NCBI GenBank assembly: GCA_001574975.1
Contig: KQ965832.1
Coordinates: 119,094 to 183,093 of the forward strand
DNA: 64,000 nt
Direction: 5' to 3'
From: Gonapodya prolifera JEL478
Lineage: Eukaryota; Monoblepharomycota; Monoblepharidomycetes; Monoblepharidales; Gonapodyaceae
Each line of letters starts with the position of its first letter. The first letter of the stretch is position 1. Below the pieces are notes generated by a model. It made no database searches. It saw nothing but the letters and a program-made list of their open reading frames with translations, and had not been told where the DNA came from. Of this stretch, positions 20,747 through 30,999 are shown in pieces. The translations under genes and the position numbers were made by a program.

Positions 20747-21754
20747 TTACACCCAGTCAGGCTGACGGACCGGCATCGTCACATCAGGGTCATACCGAGC
20801 ACCCCTACCACCGTATTGCCTGAATGCCGCTGGCCTGCCGCTGCTCATGTCGCTTGAAGTGGCAGTGTACATGACGTTGATGGCTTCCCGCCCTAGGGTT
20901 GCGGGACTAGCGAGAACCTGGTCTATGCCCTGAATAATCTGCTCAAAGTGAAGCTGCCACTTCACGTCCGTCAGTGTGGCAACGTGCTGGGTGATATCCG
21001 TCTTGAGTTCAACGAGTCTGGCATGTGTCTCGCTCAGACCCGCGCCCCGCATGCGCTGCTCCAAGTATGCTCGCTTTGCCTGGGCCGCTTTGCAATGAAA
21101 GCGCGCAAGCGCGACAGTGTTGGAAACACGTCCATCGCCGCCGGTCGTTATTTGAACAGCAGAACTGATGATCCCCGCGTTCTGAGGAGTGGGGTTCCCG
21201 GGAGCGAGGTATTTGGCAGACTTTACGACTGCTAGATTGGTTAGGTGCGGCGTGGATTTGTCCACCGCGACTTCAAAGACCAGCGCGCGGGTCTCCTCTG
21301 GTGCAATGGAAGGAAGCTTGAAAATTGAACTCTCGCCCGGGGAGGCGGGGGTGCCAACCCCTCCGCCGAAGAAATGCCAGGTGACAGGGTACTTGAAGTC
21401 AACCTAGAGCTCAATGTCCGTTGCGGCGACCGAGTGCATGTTGTCCAGTGTCGTGCCAAGCACTTCAGCAAAATTCAGCTCGCTAAGCGTGCTGATGTAC
21501 GTGTACGCGCCTCCAGTGTGCTCTGCGAGCGGCGCAAGGAGAGGCGCATCGCCTTGGGACCCAAGACCAAACGTGCTGATGACGTACCCACAACTTGCGG
21601 CGGTCGCTGCAAGGTTGGCGTACACCTGACGGTCTAACCCTCCATTGTCCTTGCCGTCTGACATCACGATGATGCGCGCTGGGCGGCTTGCACTGAAGGC
21701 GCGAGAGTCCAGAATGTAAATTGCACGTGCGACGCCGCCTGCGATGAAGGTGCC
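20747..21754 (-). pseudogene. VWA-domain gene, 3' part beyond the hAT insertion
   Basis: Continues the reading frame of 24958-25694 on the far side of the transposon. The first residues (TFIAGGVARAIYIL) complete the VWA fold; RIIVMSDGKDNGG supplies the later metal-site acidic residue, and FGLGSQGDAPLL..LAEHTGGAYTYI is typical of the domain's end. An in-frame TAG at about 21404-21406 interrupts it shortly after DNMHSVAATDIEL. Beyond it the frame continues through a beta-rich segment into the unbroken run from 21265 to 20747, whose C-terminus has a helical region and YTATSSDMSSGRPAAF. So the gene is split by a transposon and also has a stop. Confidence 0.75.
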
Positions 21755-24700
21755 TAGCGTTGCGGACGGTCCGGTCCAGACCGGTCCGGACCGACCTTGG
21801 ACCGAAGTCGGTCCGGTCCACGGTCCAGCCCGGTATTTGCCATTGAATGTATGGTGAATTAAATGTTCCTGATATTTCTGGCAACTTGACCGTGGTCATA
21901 CCTGATTTGCAAACGTTTCACAATTGTCATGTCATCCCAAGATTGGCACTCAACCCATGCAGACGAAGCAAACTTTGACTTTGGAAGTGCCATTGATGAG
22001 GACATTGAGGCAGTGAACTCCTCTACATCCGTAACACGACTTGAGTCTCCAGTTTCACCGACAACACCATCCAGTGTGGGACCTGTACGCGATGGCAGAA
22101 CCTGGATAGAAAAATACGCGTTGCGGACAACTGAACAAGGGGAAGATAAGTGGAAATGCAGGTATTGCAGGTAAGTACTTTCGATTCCGATTATTATCAC
22201 AAACCTAACAGTTTGGAGCAGAGCTATTACCAACAGGAGGGGTGGAAATACCTCTTCCATGCAGAAGCACCTTCTTTGTGCACACAAAAGCAAGATTCCG
22301 AAGAGTTACGGAGGGGAGCTGGATGATGAGAGCCAGACGACGCTGGATTTGCATCTCAAAAACGTTATACCGGTAAGAGCTCACCTTGCTGTTGCATACT
22401 CTAACATGATTAATGTTATATTTGCCCTCTAAGGCTTACACTGCAAGTGTTTGGAGATCTGCTATTGTAACGTGGATCATTCTTGCGTGCCTCCCATTCA
22501 GCACAATCGATAACCNACATTTGCGAACTGCTTTTCGTATATTGAAACCTGATGTTGCACTGTTTAGCAGGGATGCATTAAGAGATGATATAGGGCGGTT
22601 GCTTCGTGACAAGTTGGCTGCTTGGAAGATATATTTCACAGTGAGTTGTTTTGTTGCGCCAATGATTTTTCATGTCTTGCCTTCCAAATTAATATGTAGG
22701 CGCTCTCAAGTAAAGTTTCTGTTGCCCTTGACACGTGGACCTCGTCCAATGGCCTTCCTTTCCTTGGGATTGTTGTCCGCTGGATTACCAAGTATTGGAA
22801 GGTTGCGACTCTGACGATTGGATTCGAACGTCTGGAGGGGGAGCATACTGGAGAAAACATGGCGGATACCCTTTCAGAAGTTCTTGAGAACTTTGGACTC
22901 ATAAACAAGGTATGGAATGTGCATTGTTTATTTTGCAGGAGCTGACGAACATCCAACCAAGCAGATACTTGCCATTTGTTCAGACAACGCAGGCAACAAC
23001 AAAACTCTGGTACAAGCGTTTTACAACAGCAACGAGAAAAGCGTCCCTCGTGCATTTTCACCTGCAACCTCATGGATTCGATGTTTTGCCCATGTACTCA
23101 ACCTTGGCGCTCAAGCAGCAATCGACGTGCTCAAGAAAGATCCCGGGGATCAGTCTGGAAGTGGATCAGTGGTTGGCCGTGACTACACCAATGGAAGGGA
23201 TATTGACAAGGACGTTTTGAAGAAATTGTCTCTTTATGATCGAGTAAGTTTGTGTACATTTTCTACCTGTTTAACGTTACCATTTTTTGCTTCGCCCCAG
23301 ATTAAGCGCCTTGTCAGCTTTATTAACAAGTCCCCGAAAGCACACAATGTCTACCAGTCATGTTGCAACGAAGTCACCGATCCCAACTTCAAGTATGTTA
23401 AGCTCATTAATGATGTGCGCACTAGGTGGAACAGCACCCTCGATATGCTGCAAAGGCTTAAGGAACAACGACCGGTAAGTGCTATTAAGGTTGTTCATTG
23501 TCAACGCAACCTTTGTACGTTATATCGTGTTTTAGGCCCTAGAGAAGTTCTTTGAATGCAAGCCATACATGAAATATGATGTCTCCGAGGATGAATGGAT
23601 AGTTGTAAGTGGTTTTCGCTCTTAGCATTATAGTTCTGAGATGCTCTTTCTGATTTCACACTTCAGATTGATTCTGTCGTCGAAGTCCTTGAGCCTTTCA
23701 AAGTACTCATGGATCCAATGCTCGCTGAAAAAATGCCTACACTCTCCTTTGTGGTTCCTCAGTTCAATGGCCTCATCCAGTCACTTGAGTCGATTACCTC
23801 CCAAGGCTCTGCAATGTTCCTAACGATACAACAATCAGATCTGAGGAGGAAGTTCAGAAAATGGAAGGCGAAGGCAGCACAAGTAGGACTGGAAAAGATG
23901 GTGCAATACTATACGATTTCGCTTAAAGTTCCTGCTTTTGCAATTGCGACAGGTAAGTCGTTAACATGCATTTTTGCACCTCTCTAACAATATTTCTGCA
24001 GTTCTAGATCCTCGCCTAAAAACAAACGTTTTGAGGAATCTCACTTGGTCGGAGGTTCAGATTGAAAATTATTTGTAAGTGTACGTTACATTGTTCAAGT
24101 TATGTTCACCTCAAGTATTTCTAATGCGAAAGGTCCATGGTCCGAGCCATCTATGATCGAGACTATAAAACAGCCATTTTTGTCGAGGTGGTCCCTGCCC
24201 GAGAACAATTACCGTCCGATTCCTCCAGTGCCTTTTACGATAATCTTCTTTTTTCAAAGCCCACTGCTGAGGAGCGAGCTCCTTTGCNNNNNNNNNNNNN
24301 NNNNNNNNNNNNNNNNNNNNNNNNNNNNNNNNNNNNNNNNNNNNNNNNNNNNNNNNNNNNNNNNNNNNNNNNNNNNNNNNNNNNNNNNNNNNNNNNNNNN
24401 NNNNNNNNNNNNNNNNNNNNNNNNNNNNNNNNNNNNNNNNNNNNNNNNNNNNNNNNNNNNNNNNNNNNNNNNNNNNNNNNNNNNNNNNNNNNNNNNNNNN
24501 NNNNNNNNNNNNNNNNNNNNNNNNNNNNNNNNNNNNNNNNNNNNNNNNNNNNNNNNNNNNNNNNNNNNNNNNNNNNNNNNNNNNNNNNNNNNNNNNNNNN
24601 NNNNNNNNNNNNNNNNNNNNNNNNNNNNNNNNNNNNNNNNNNNNNNNNNNNNNNNNNNNNNNNNNNNNNNNNNNNNNNNNNNNNNNNNNNNNNNNNNNNN

Positions 24701-24949
24701 NNNNNNNNNNNNNNNNNNNNNNNNNNNNNNNNNNNNCTAATTCATCATCTTTAGTAGCTTAGCTAGATATGTATGCCGAACTGTAAAAAGAATACTTTGA
24801 TTTCCAAACTTTACACCTCCGGTCCGGTCCGGTCCGGTCCGGTCCAGAGACTGTCCGGTCCACGGTCCGGACCGATCCCCACAAGGACCGGCTCGGTCCG
24901 GCTCGAAAGGGGTCAAGGACCGGACCGGACCGGACCGTCCGCAACCCTA
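21755..24949 (+). mobile_element. hAT-superfamily DNA transposon inside the VWA gene
   Basis: About 3.2 kb including a 449-bp N gap. Terminal inverted repeats TAGCGTTGCGGACGGTCCGG and TAGGGTTGCGGACGGTCCGG (one mismatch) are flanked by a perfect 8-bp duplication AAGGTGCC (21747-21754 and 24950-24957), the hallmark of hAT. Both subterminal regions are packed with GGTCCG/CGGACC units (about 21765-21835 and 24821-24940), likely transposase-binding sites. It carries one plus-strand transposase gene, opposite to the host gene. The clean duplication and near-identical ends point to recent insertion. Confidence 0.93.
21929..24290 (+). CDS. hAT transposase with BED zinc finger (3' end in gap)
   Basis: Starts at ATG 21929. 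Early exons are 21929-22170 and 22222-22372; the next begins at 22434, and several more follow. A BED zinc finger spans the first intron (KWKCRYCR, then SMQKHLLCAHK). Later segments are typical of hAT transposases: ALDTWTSSNGLPFLGIVVRWI, ICSDNAGNNKTLV (catalytic Asp region), RCFAHVLNLGAQAAID, NDVRTRWNSTLDMLQRL, and VLEPFKVLMDPML..LSFVVPQFNGL. The C-terminal dimerisation domain should lie in the N run 24288-24736. There is an N in the codons near 22516. I see no stop within the exons, so the transposase may have been intact when it inserted. Confidence 0.85.
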
Positions 24950-24957
24950 AAGGTGCC

Positions 24958-25694
24958 TCCGTTCGCGCAGATTTGGTCCGAGTTGAAGACTTGCTTGTTC
25001 TGTGGGCCGCCCCATCGAAGCCCAAGAATTTGCGTCGAACGGGTGTGAAAAGTCACCAGCGCGATGCGATCGCCCTCGCTTTTCGCGTCTCCCGCAAGTT
25101 GAACAAGCGCGTTCTTCAGTTTGTCAATGCTGTTCATCATGGAACTAGACACGTCGATGCAAATCTCAACGTCGCACGCGGCTGGCGGCAAATCCTTCGC
25201 GGCCTTGATCTCGAACATCCCGCAATGTATTCCTCCCCCCGGACCCGCGACAGCGCGCAGCGCCCGTCCTTCAATGCTGATCCTGGGGGCCCTACGGTTA
25301 AACCACCTGTCTCGGTCTTCTCAGTCCCATCTGCGGCAATGTCGCTCTTCAAGGGGGCGATGGGGCCGCTTGCATACGTGTACGCAAGCTTATGAATTTC
25401 ATCGGCGCTCAGCGCACCTCCAGTGCTCCAACAGATCCCGCTCCCCGTCACACTATCGCGCGCAGCGACAAACCGCGGAGGTGGTGCACTGACTTCCCCC
25501 GCGAACATTCTGCCAAGACGTGGTGGCGGTCCACTGACTTCCCCCGCGATCCTTTGGCCAAAACTTGGTGGGGGACCGCTAACTTCATCGTCAGCAAAAG
25601 AACTGCCAAAACGTGGTGGCGGTCCACTGACTTCCCCCGCGACCCTTCTGCCAAGACGTGGTGGGGGGCCGCTAACTTCGAAGTTGTTCGACAT
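24958..25694 (-). pseudogene. VWA-domain gene, 5' part up to the hAT insertion
   Basis: From ATG at 25694 the N-terminus has five ~18-residue repeats around EVSGPPPRLG/SFG with spacers such as RRVAG, a proline-rich low-complexity region. A frame change occurs at about 25200-25290 near a GGGGGG run. It is followed by MFEIKAAKDLPPA and the VWA domain's metal site (EICIDVSSSMMNSI, the DxSxS motif) and IALVTFHTRSTQILGLRWGG. The reading frame ends at NGGT where the transposon entered. VWA domains bind proteins through a metal ion; the repeat-plus-VWA layout is one I do not recognise. Together with the 3' part the original product was probably about 580 residues. Confidence 0.75.
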
Positions 25695-25741
25695 ATTGAA
25701 ACCTAGTGTTGTTTCGTGATAAAATAAGTCGAGAATTCACT

Positions 25742-25782
25742 GCGTTTTATATCACTGTGCCAAATTATTTGTACCTGCTCAG
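25742..25782 (-). promoter_or_regulatory. Shared island promoter, copy 2
   Basis: On the minus strand CTGAGCAG, GTACAAATAA, TGGCACAG and TATAAAACGC lie in the same order as before the RG-rich gene, with the TATA-like block about 48 bp before the VWA start codon. Outside these blocks the two upstream regions diverge, so the match is not simply a recent duplication. Confidence 0.7.
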
Positions 25783-25837
25783 ACCGCGGTATTTTCCAAA
25801 AAGTCTCGGGCCCCAAACATGGGGGCTGAAAGCCCTA

Positions 25838-26523
25838 GCGCGGTCGTCGCGCTACGCACTAAACGCCTTCGCGCATGTGCATTTTTGCTCGTTTTACCAC
25901 ACTTCAAGTGTCAAAACCACTATATCAACAGACGGTGCGCGCTGCGTGAAATTTGAGCCCGGGTCTTTAGTTTTGAAGTCTTCAATCAGGCCACCAAGGC
26001 CACACCTGCAGCGCAGTAAGTTTTCCAAAAGTTGGAAAGTCTCTAGCCCGAAAGATGGTGTTGAGCGCGGTCGTCGCGCAAGTGATTTTTTGGTCATTTT
26101 ACGACATTTCCAGTGTCAAAAGCACTATATCTCAGACGGCACGCGCTGCGTGAACTTCGAGCGTTGTGCTTTAGTTTTGAAGTCTTCAACAAGTTCACCC
26201 AAATTGCAGCGTCACTTGACCCCAGCGCAGTCGTCGCGCTAGGGTCTAAGTGTTTCGCTTTCTACATTTCCGCGCCATGTGCAAATTGAAAGTCTCATGT
26301 GCCGGTGGCACCTCGCTGCGCATTCGCTAAGGTTTAGACAATAGAAAGGGTTTGTATTGATTCGGCAAATTGGTGGGGAAGAAGTGACCGTAGGGCTAGG
26401 TTAACCCCTTTTGAAACGCACTGCGTTGCAATTTGGGTGGACATGCTGAACACTTCAAAACTAAACTCCCACGCCAAACTTTCACGCAGCGCGTGTCGTC
26501 TGTAGATATAGTACTTTTGACAA
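25838..26523. repeat. Three-copy island repeat (two direct, one inverted)
   Basis: An ~80-bp sequence containing TGTCAAAA..CACTATATC, CAGACGG, CGCGCTGCGTGAA and TTTAGTTTTGAAGT occurs at 25908-25985 and 26113-26189 (direct) and 26449-26523 (inverted). A GC-rich box GCGCGGTCGTCGCGC precedes the direct copies at 25838 and 26065 and recurs at 26225 with one change. No ORF is conserved between copies, which suggests a regulatory or replication-related role, or old transposon ends. Confidence 0.65.
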
Positions 26524-27416
26524 TTGAAGTATGCTGCAATAGGATTTGGCGCAGAAAAGGGAAGCCACCATCTTGAAACTGCTGTGAGATAAGTGATAGT
26601 TTCAGGCGCAGTAGAGCTGACTTCTCCCAGATCAAGAAGTTCCAAGGTTTTGTGCACCCTTCTACAGCCAGTGGGTGACGTGCGAAATGAAAGAATTTGG
26701 TGCCCGAAAATGCTGCGCGTTGGGGAACATATAAAGTATAGAGAGCGGTCTTTCTGAATGGATGCTGATGAGAGGAGCTTGAAGGAATTCAACTTTATAA
26801 CACAGAACGTTAGACACGTAATGTGATAGCATAACCTTTGAGTTCAAAAGCACTACCCCAGCAAATAGAAAATCCTGCAGAGTTGGCTCAGTCACAAACT
26901 GATTCCAACTATCTTGGAAATGCACATGTTTGACGCCCAGGGTATTTGCCAATTCAACTATCCACGCAAGCGTCAGTTGGCATATTGCAACCCTCAGTTG
27001 ATGGAAATTTATCTTGCCAAACGGAATGACGCGTTTCAGGGCGACTTGAATCAAGTCAGAACACCGCAATATTGCGATTGTTCGAAGCTAGATTGCGCGG
27101 AACCGAGAGAGGCCCCAAGGGAAGAGGCGATACGTGCGATAATCACCACATGCGATTTAGTCGGACAGAGCATATATATGCGTTGCTGTCGGTTGCTTTT
27201 CTCGGACGATCTTTCATAACGTATTCATGTGTATTTCTCCGTGATGAAATAAATTTCTGCATTCCGCCAGGCAGGTGACGAGGATGGTGGTGCGCCGATG
27301 GTGGTCGCTGACTCACCTACACCACCAAAACCGGAACTTCCGACCAACCGAACATTTCTCTGCCACCGTCTCCGCATTCCCATCTAACGTCCGTTGATCG
27401 CTTCTCCGCCTTGGCT
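26524..27416. other. Spacer between island and GST gene
   Basis: About 890 bp. A 135-codon minus-strand ORF (26662-27069) has no recognisable motif and I do not support it as a gene. The last ~150 bp before the GST start are pyrimidine-rich (CACCACC, CATTCCCATC), as in many basidiomycete promoters. Confidence 0.4.
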
Positions 27417-28268
27417 ATGTCATCCGCCACCCCTCTCGCCACTCTCTACGACATCTCCACCCGCCCACCGGCATCCAAAACCTGCTGCTCCCCGAATCCC
27501 ACAAAAGCCCGCCTCGCCCTCAACTTCAAAGACATCCCGCACGTCACGCGATGGGTCCAAATGCCCGACATCCCCACCGTCCGGCGCGGGCTCGGGCTGG
27601 AAGCGTGTCGCAAGTTCGCGGACGGGACCGATTTCTACACCCTCCCCATCGTCACCGACCCATCCACGGGCGCCGTCGTGGGGGACTCGTTCGACATCGC
27701 GGCGTACCTTCAATCGACGTACCCGAACGCAGGGGCGGGCGACCTGTTCCCGGAGCAGGACCTTTCGTATGAGTTTCCAGAAAACTTGCCCCTGCTGGTC
27801 CCTCTGTCGGACCACACGGGCAAACCACACCCCTCGTACGCTCTGTTTGCTGCCAAAGTCGACGCGACATTCACGGCGCACACCCAGCTGACTGTGGGCG
27901 GGTTCCCGTTCGATCCCGCTAGCGAGGCCGCGAGCAGGGTCGAATTCGCGCGCAGAGCGATGGTGCCACAGTTAGAGGTTCTCACGCTCACGGGGGACTC
28001 GAGGGAGCGCGCGATGAAGACTTTCGAGGACACGCTTGGCGTGTTGGCGGCGATGTTGAAGCGGGACCCGAGCGGGCCTTTTTTGTTGGGCAAGAGGGCG
28101 AGCTATGCGGATTTGGTCATCGTGGGATGGTTGAGGATGTTTTGGGGTACATTGCGCAAGGAAGAGTGGGAGCGTCTGTGCAAATGGCACGACGGGGGTT
28201 TTGGACGGCTGTATGAGGCAGTGGATGAGGCTTGGGGAGCTGTGAGGGAAGAGGTGGTGGTGGTGTAG
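27417..28268 (+). CDS. Glutathione S-transferase, etherase-related fungal class
   Basis: Single-exon 283-residue enzyme. The first ATG in frame is at 27417. The thioredoxin-like N-terminal domain begins TLYDISTRPPASKTCCSPNP and holds the cis-Pro segment FYTLPIVTDP followed by VGDSFDIAAYLQSTYP, where the Asp-Ser pair binds the glutathione gamma-glutamyl group. The C-terminal helical domain runs from about residue 110, with FLLGKRASYADLVIVGWLRMFW typical of GSTs. The N-terminal pattern fits the GST etherase-related class expanded in wood- and litter-decay fungi; it acts in detoxification or aromatic ether handling. No signal peptide, so probably cytosolic. Confidence 0.85.
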   Translation: MSSATPLATLYDISTRPPASKTCCSPNPTKARLALNFKDIPHVTRWVQMPDIPTVRRGLGLEACRKFADGTDFYTLPIVTDPSTGAVVGDSFDIAAYLQSTYPNAGAGDLFPEQDLSYEFPENLPLLVPLSDHTGKPHPSYALFAAKVDATFTAHTQLTVGGFPFDPASEAASRVEFARRAMVPQLEVLTLTGDSRERAMKTFEDTLGVLAAMLKRDPSGPFLLGKRASYADLVIVGWLRMFWGTLRKEEWERLCKWHDGGFGRLYEAVDEAWGAVREEVVVV

Positions 28269-28594
28269 ACGGGCGAAAGGGTGTTTTGCCGATGGAATCA
28301 AGATGTTTCGAAAAAGCATACGGAATACACATCACGTTTCATGACGCAACGTCCCGAACTTACACGCGTGAACAGAAAACCAGCTCAGGAATACGGACTT
28401 CATAGTTACTATAAGACGCTTCTGTTGCGGATTTGCGTTATGACCGACATCACAATTCGATTCATTCTAAGTTTTAACGGGTACCCAGATCTATCTGAAC
28501 GGAAAGTATGTAATCCCAACAGCCCAAAGAAATTGACATTTGCGCAGTTGTCCATCCAAAGTTCCAAAGACAGAACGATGCGTTTTTGTCAACC
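28269..28594. other. Intergenic spacer
   Basis: About 325 bp between convergent genes (GST and MYND). It would hold both 3' ends. No other feature seen. Confidence 0.5.
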
Positions 28595-29808
28595 TCAAAC
28601 CCAACATTTTGGCGTCCACCCCGCAAGTCCCACTTCAGATATCTCCGTCTTGTGCATTGGCCAGTCCTCCTTTTGGCACGCGGCGCTGCAATACAGAACC
28701 ACTGAGCAACACTTGCATTTGTCGAGCGTGATCTTTGTCTTCAAGTCGACTCGATTTGTTGGCCAATATTCCAGTTTTGGACAGTGGGAGTTCAAGCAAA
28801 CAAAATAGTATCCTCCTCGAGCATATCGTTGGCTGGGCGACGAGTTATCCGGCCCACCAGAGCCCCAGGATTCAATGCTGCGGAGATCGGCATGAAGTTC
28901 GCACCAATCATACAATCCGTCATATTTTCGAAGTGTGTGTTGCATTCCTGGGTGTGCCAAGATACGCTCGTGGACTGCCTTTATATCGCCAATGGTATTT
29001 CCATCACGTAGCATAAGTTTCACGCACTTCAGGATAGTCCGCAACAACTGCACCACAATTTCTTTGTACTCCTGTTTTTTGCATTTTGTACGACACGTTT
29101 CCAGGAGGATTGCCACCTCGCAGAGATCGTCAATAATTGTTGGCTCGAGCGTCTAACCTAGTCGCAGACAGCTTTAGTCAGTGCTACCAGCGCCACGTAT
29201 ATCCCTGAGGAGTGCTTCACGACGCTTACATTCATCCCAGATTCTCTAGCCCCTGCCATTGCACACCATGATCGAAGAATCTCAACGTTGGAATGAACTT
29301 GATCCGAAAGATGGAGGCCAACAGGAGAGCCTGCAACAAGGACCAACAGCTGCAGTGCTTTTGACGGAATAATGAGCTCGCCATCATTATTCTTGTGGCG
29401 ACATTCGGTGTCGGAGGAAAGGGAGAGTATTTGACCTGTTTCATTCACCAAAGGCCCGTTGATACCAAAGGAGATCTGGCCGAGGATGGGGAGAAGCGAG
29501 GAATGGTATCCTAGTCAGATGTTCGGTGTGTCATTTGCATTTAGGTGATTAGGATGTCGAAATCCGTGGTCCATCTGCGCAGCGAGCTGGAGCGGAGTGA
29601 GCTCATGGTGACCATCAAGCCCGCGTCGAGTTTGGTGTGCGCCGCGCGCATACTTTGGGCGCTTTGACGGGAATATAATTTTTTGGACGTAATCTTGCCA
29701 GATGTTACTCGAGGCAGACAGCACATCGCTGGTACAATCATCGATCTCAGAAAGCGTCCTTTTCCTCAACTGGAAGGGTGTCGTGATAGCGTAGAGTGCT
29801 TGAGACAT
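28595..29808 (-). CDS. MYND-type zinc finger protein
   Basis: Starts MSQALYAITTPFQLRKR at 29808 and ends with a C-terminal MYND finger (CKCCSVVLYCSAACQKEDW, then MHK) with C-x2-C, C-x3-C and the HxxxC-like tail partly replaced by H-K-T-E-I. A first intron ends near 29510 (acceptor CTGACTAG) before GYHSSLLPILGQ. A stop in the assumed frame at about 29158 requires a further short intron or marks a frameshift, since coding character resumes at once (TIIDDLCEVAILLETC). The middle region resembles the helical, armadillo-like part of many agaricomycete MYND proteins. MYND fingers bind proline-containing peptides. The gene may be intact or recently broken. Confidence 0.6.
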
Positions 29809-30122
29809 CTATGACAAATCAATTGATGGGGCATGGCAAGAGTCGAACAACATCCATGACTCGAGGCTGAAAGTCATGGTCTTGATTTGATTCCATAGGG
29901 CACTGGTTGGCGGTAAGGCCGGCACTGCGGAGGAAACGATATGGCAAAATGAAACCACTTCCAATTTTTGGAATAGTTACCCATCGACACCTCCAAGTAT
30001 ATTGACGCAGTATATTATCGCGGGCAAGTGCGATTTGTAAAACTCAGCACCTCAGCAAACGCCACACTGACTCCTTATAAATAGAGCCAGCCGCCAGTAC
30101 GGACAGCATCAATTCTTCTTCG
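29809..30122. promoter_or_regulatory. Divergent promoter region
   Basis: About 310 bp between the divergently read MYND gene and the small gene at 30123. TTATAAATAG at 30075-30084 lies some 40 bp before the plus-strand ATG and is a good TATA box for that gene. Confidence 0.5.
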
Positions 30123-30659
30123 ATGGACGAGTGGGAGGACATTGCGGACGATTTCGACGTGCTGAGCTTAGACTCGGCGATTTCGGGTGCTCTCTCTGTC
30201 GCTGGACCGACGGACGCGCCTTCGGCCCCTCTCGCAGCGGATGACACTCGCCATCCCGCGGTGGAGACCGAGATTCCGGTCGATGGCAGCGTGAACCCCC
30301 CCCACTCTCGCTCCTCCACCCCCTCCCACTCTGCGACTGGCTCCGCGGATCAACGACCCGCCAACACCGACTCTCATCCCCACCCGCACCTCCACCCCGC
30401 CACCGACCCCACACACCACGACTGGACCGACGGCGACCCGACTCAGCGCCCTGGCGCGCGCGCATTCGGCCGTCTGCGATTCGGCGTTCGCAGCAACAAA
30501 ACTCGCACTGGCGAGGGCAAACCCAACTGCGGGCCCGACTGCCGCTGGTGCATCCCCGAACGGGCGAGGAAGATCAAGTGGCGCCATCGCAAGTGGGACT
30601 GGGAGATGAGGGAAATTATGCGGGAGCGGGAGCAGGACATTGATACTGGTGATTTATAA
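30123..30659 (+). CDS. Hypothetical protein, acidic N-terminus and Cys/Trp-rich C-terminus
   Basis: Single-exon 178-residue ORF with a good ATG and a TATA box 40 bp upstream. The N-terminus is acidic (MDEWEDIADDFDVLSLD). The middle is low-complexity Ser/Pro/His/Asp-rich. The C-terminal 60 residues look folded or conserved: RAFGRLRFGVRSNKTRTGEG, CGPDCRWCIPERARKIKWRH, KWDWEMREIMRERE. The CxxxCxxC could bind a metal. I recognise no family. Strong third-position GC and lack of stops over a GC-rich stretch weaken the ORF evidence somewhat; the TATA box strengthens it. Confidence 0.55.
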   Translation: MDEWEDIADDFDVLSLDSAISGALSVAGPTDAPSAPLAADDTRHPAVETEIPVDGSVNPPHSRSSTPSHSATGSADQRPANTDSHPHPHLHPATDPTHHDWTDGDPTQRPGARAFGRLRFGVRSNKTRTGEGKPNCGPDCRWCIPERARKIKWRHRKWDWEMREIMREREQDIDTGDL

Positions 30660-30999
30660 TGACGACGTGATTGGTAAAATGTACATATGTATTGTTGTTC
30701 AGATGAATGTAAATACGAGGAAGCATCTCATTCAAAGACTTGAAAGGGTTCATTCCGATGGTCAAGTGATCTGTTTGAAAGAACCCTGTAAAGTTGGATG
30801 AAGTTGGGGACGAGCGCCAGCGCCAAGTGATGGGAGAGTCGACTGGATGAGGCGAGACGCGAGATTCCGAGTTCACTGAAATGAAATGAGATGCATTCTC
30901 AGAAACATTGCCGTTCGCTCCCATCTCTCCCATCTCTCCCATCTCATCCCAATGCCCATAACTCTCCGTACGTCCGCCTCGCCGCCGAAAATACAGCAT

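Noticed and set aside
24102-24754. Long plus-strand ORFs of about 205-212 codons
   Set aside because: Most of their length is the N gap; only the first ~50 codons are real sequence and belong to the hAT transposase exons.
26334-27069. Minus-strand ORFs of 152 and 135 codons next to the island
   Set aside because: The first overlaps the inverted repeat copy; neither shows domains, and both have the AT-rich composition of the spacer.
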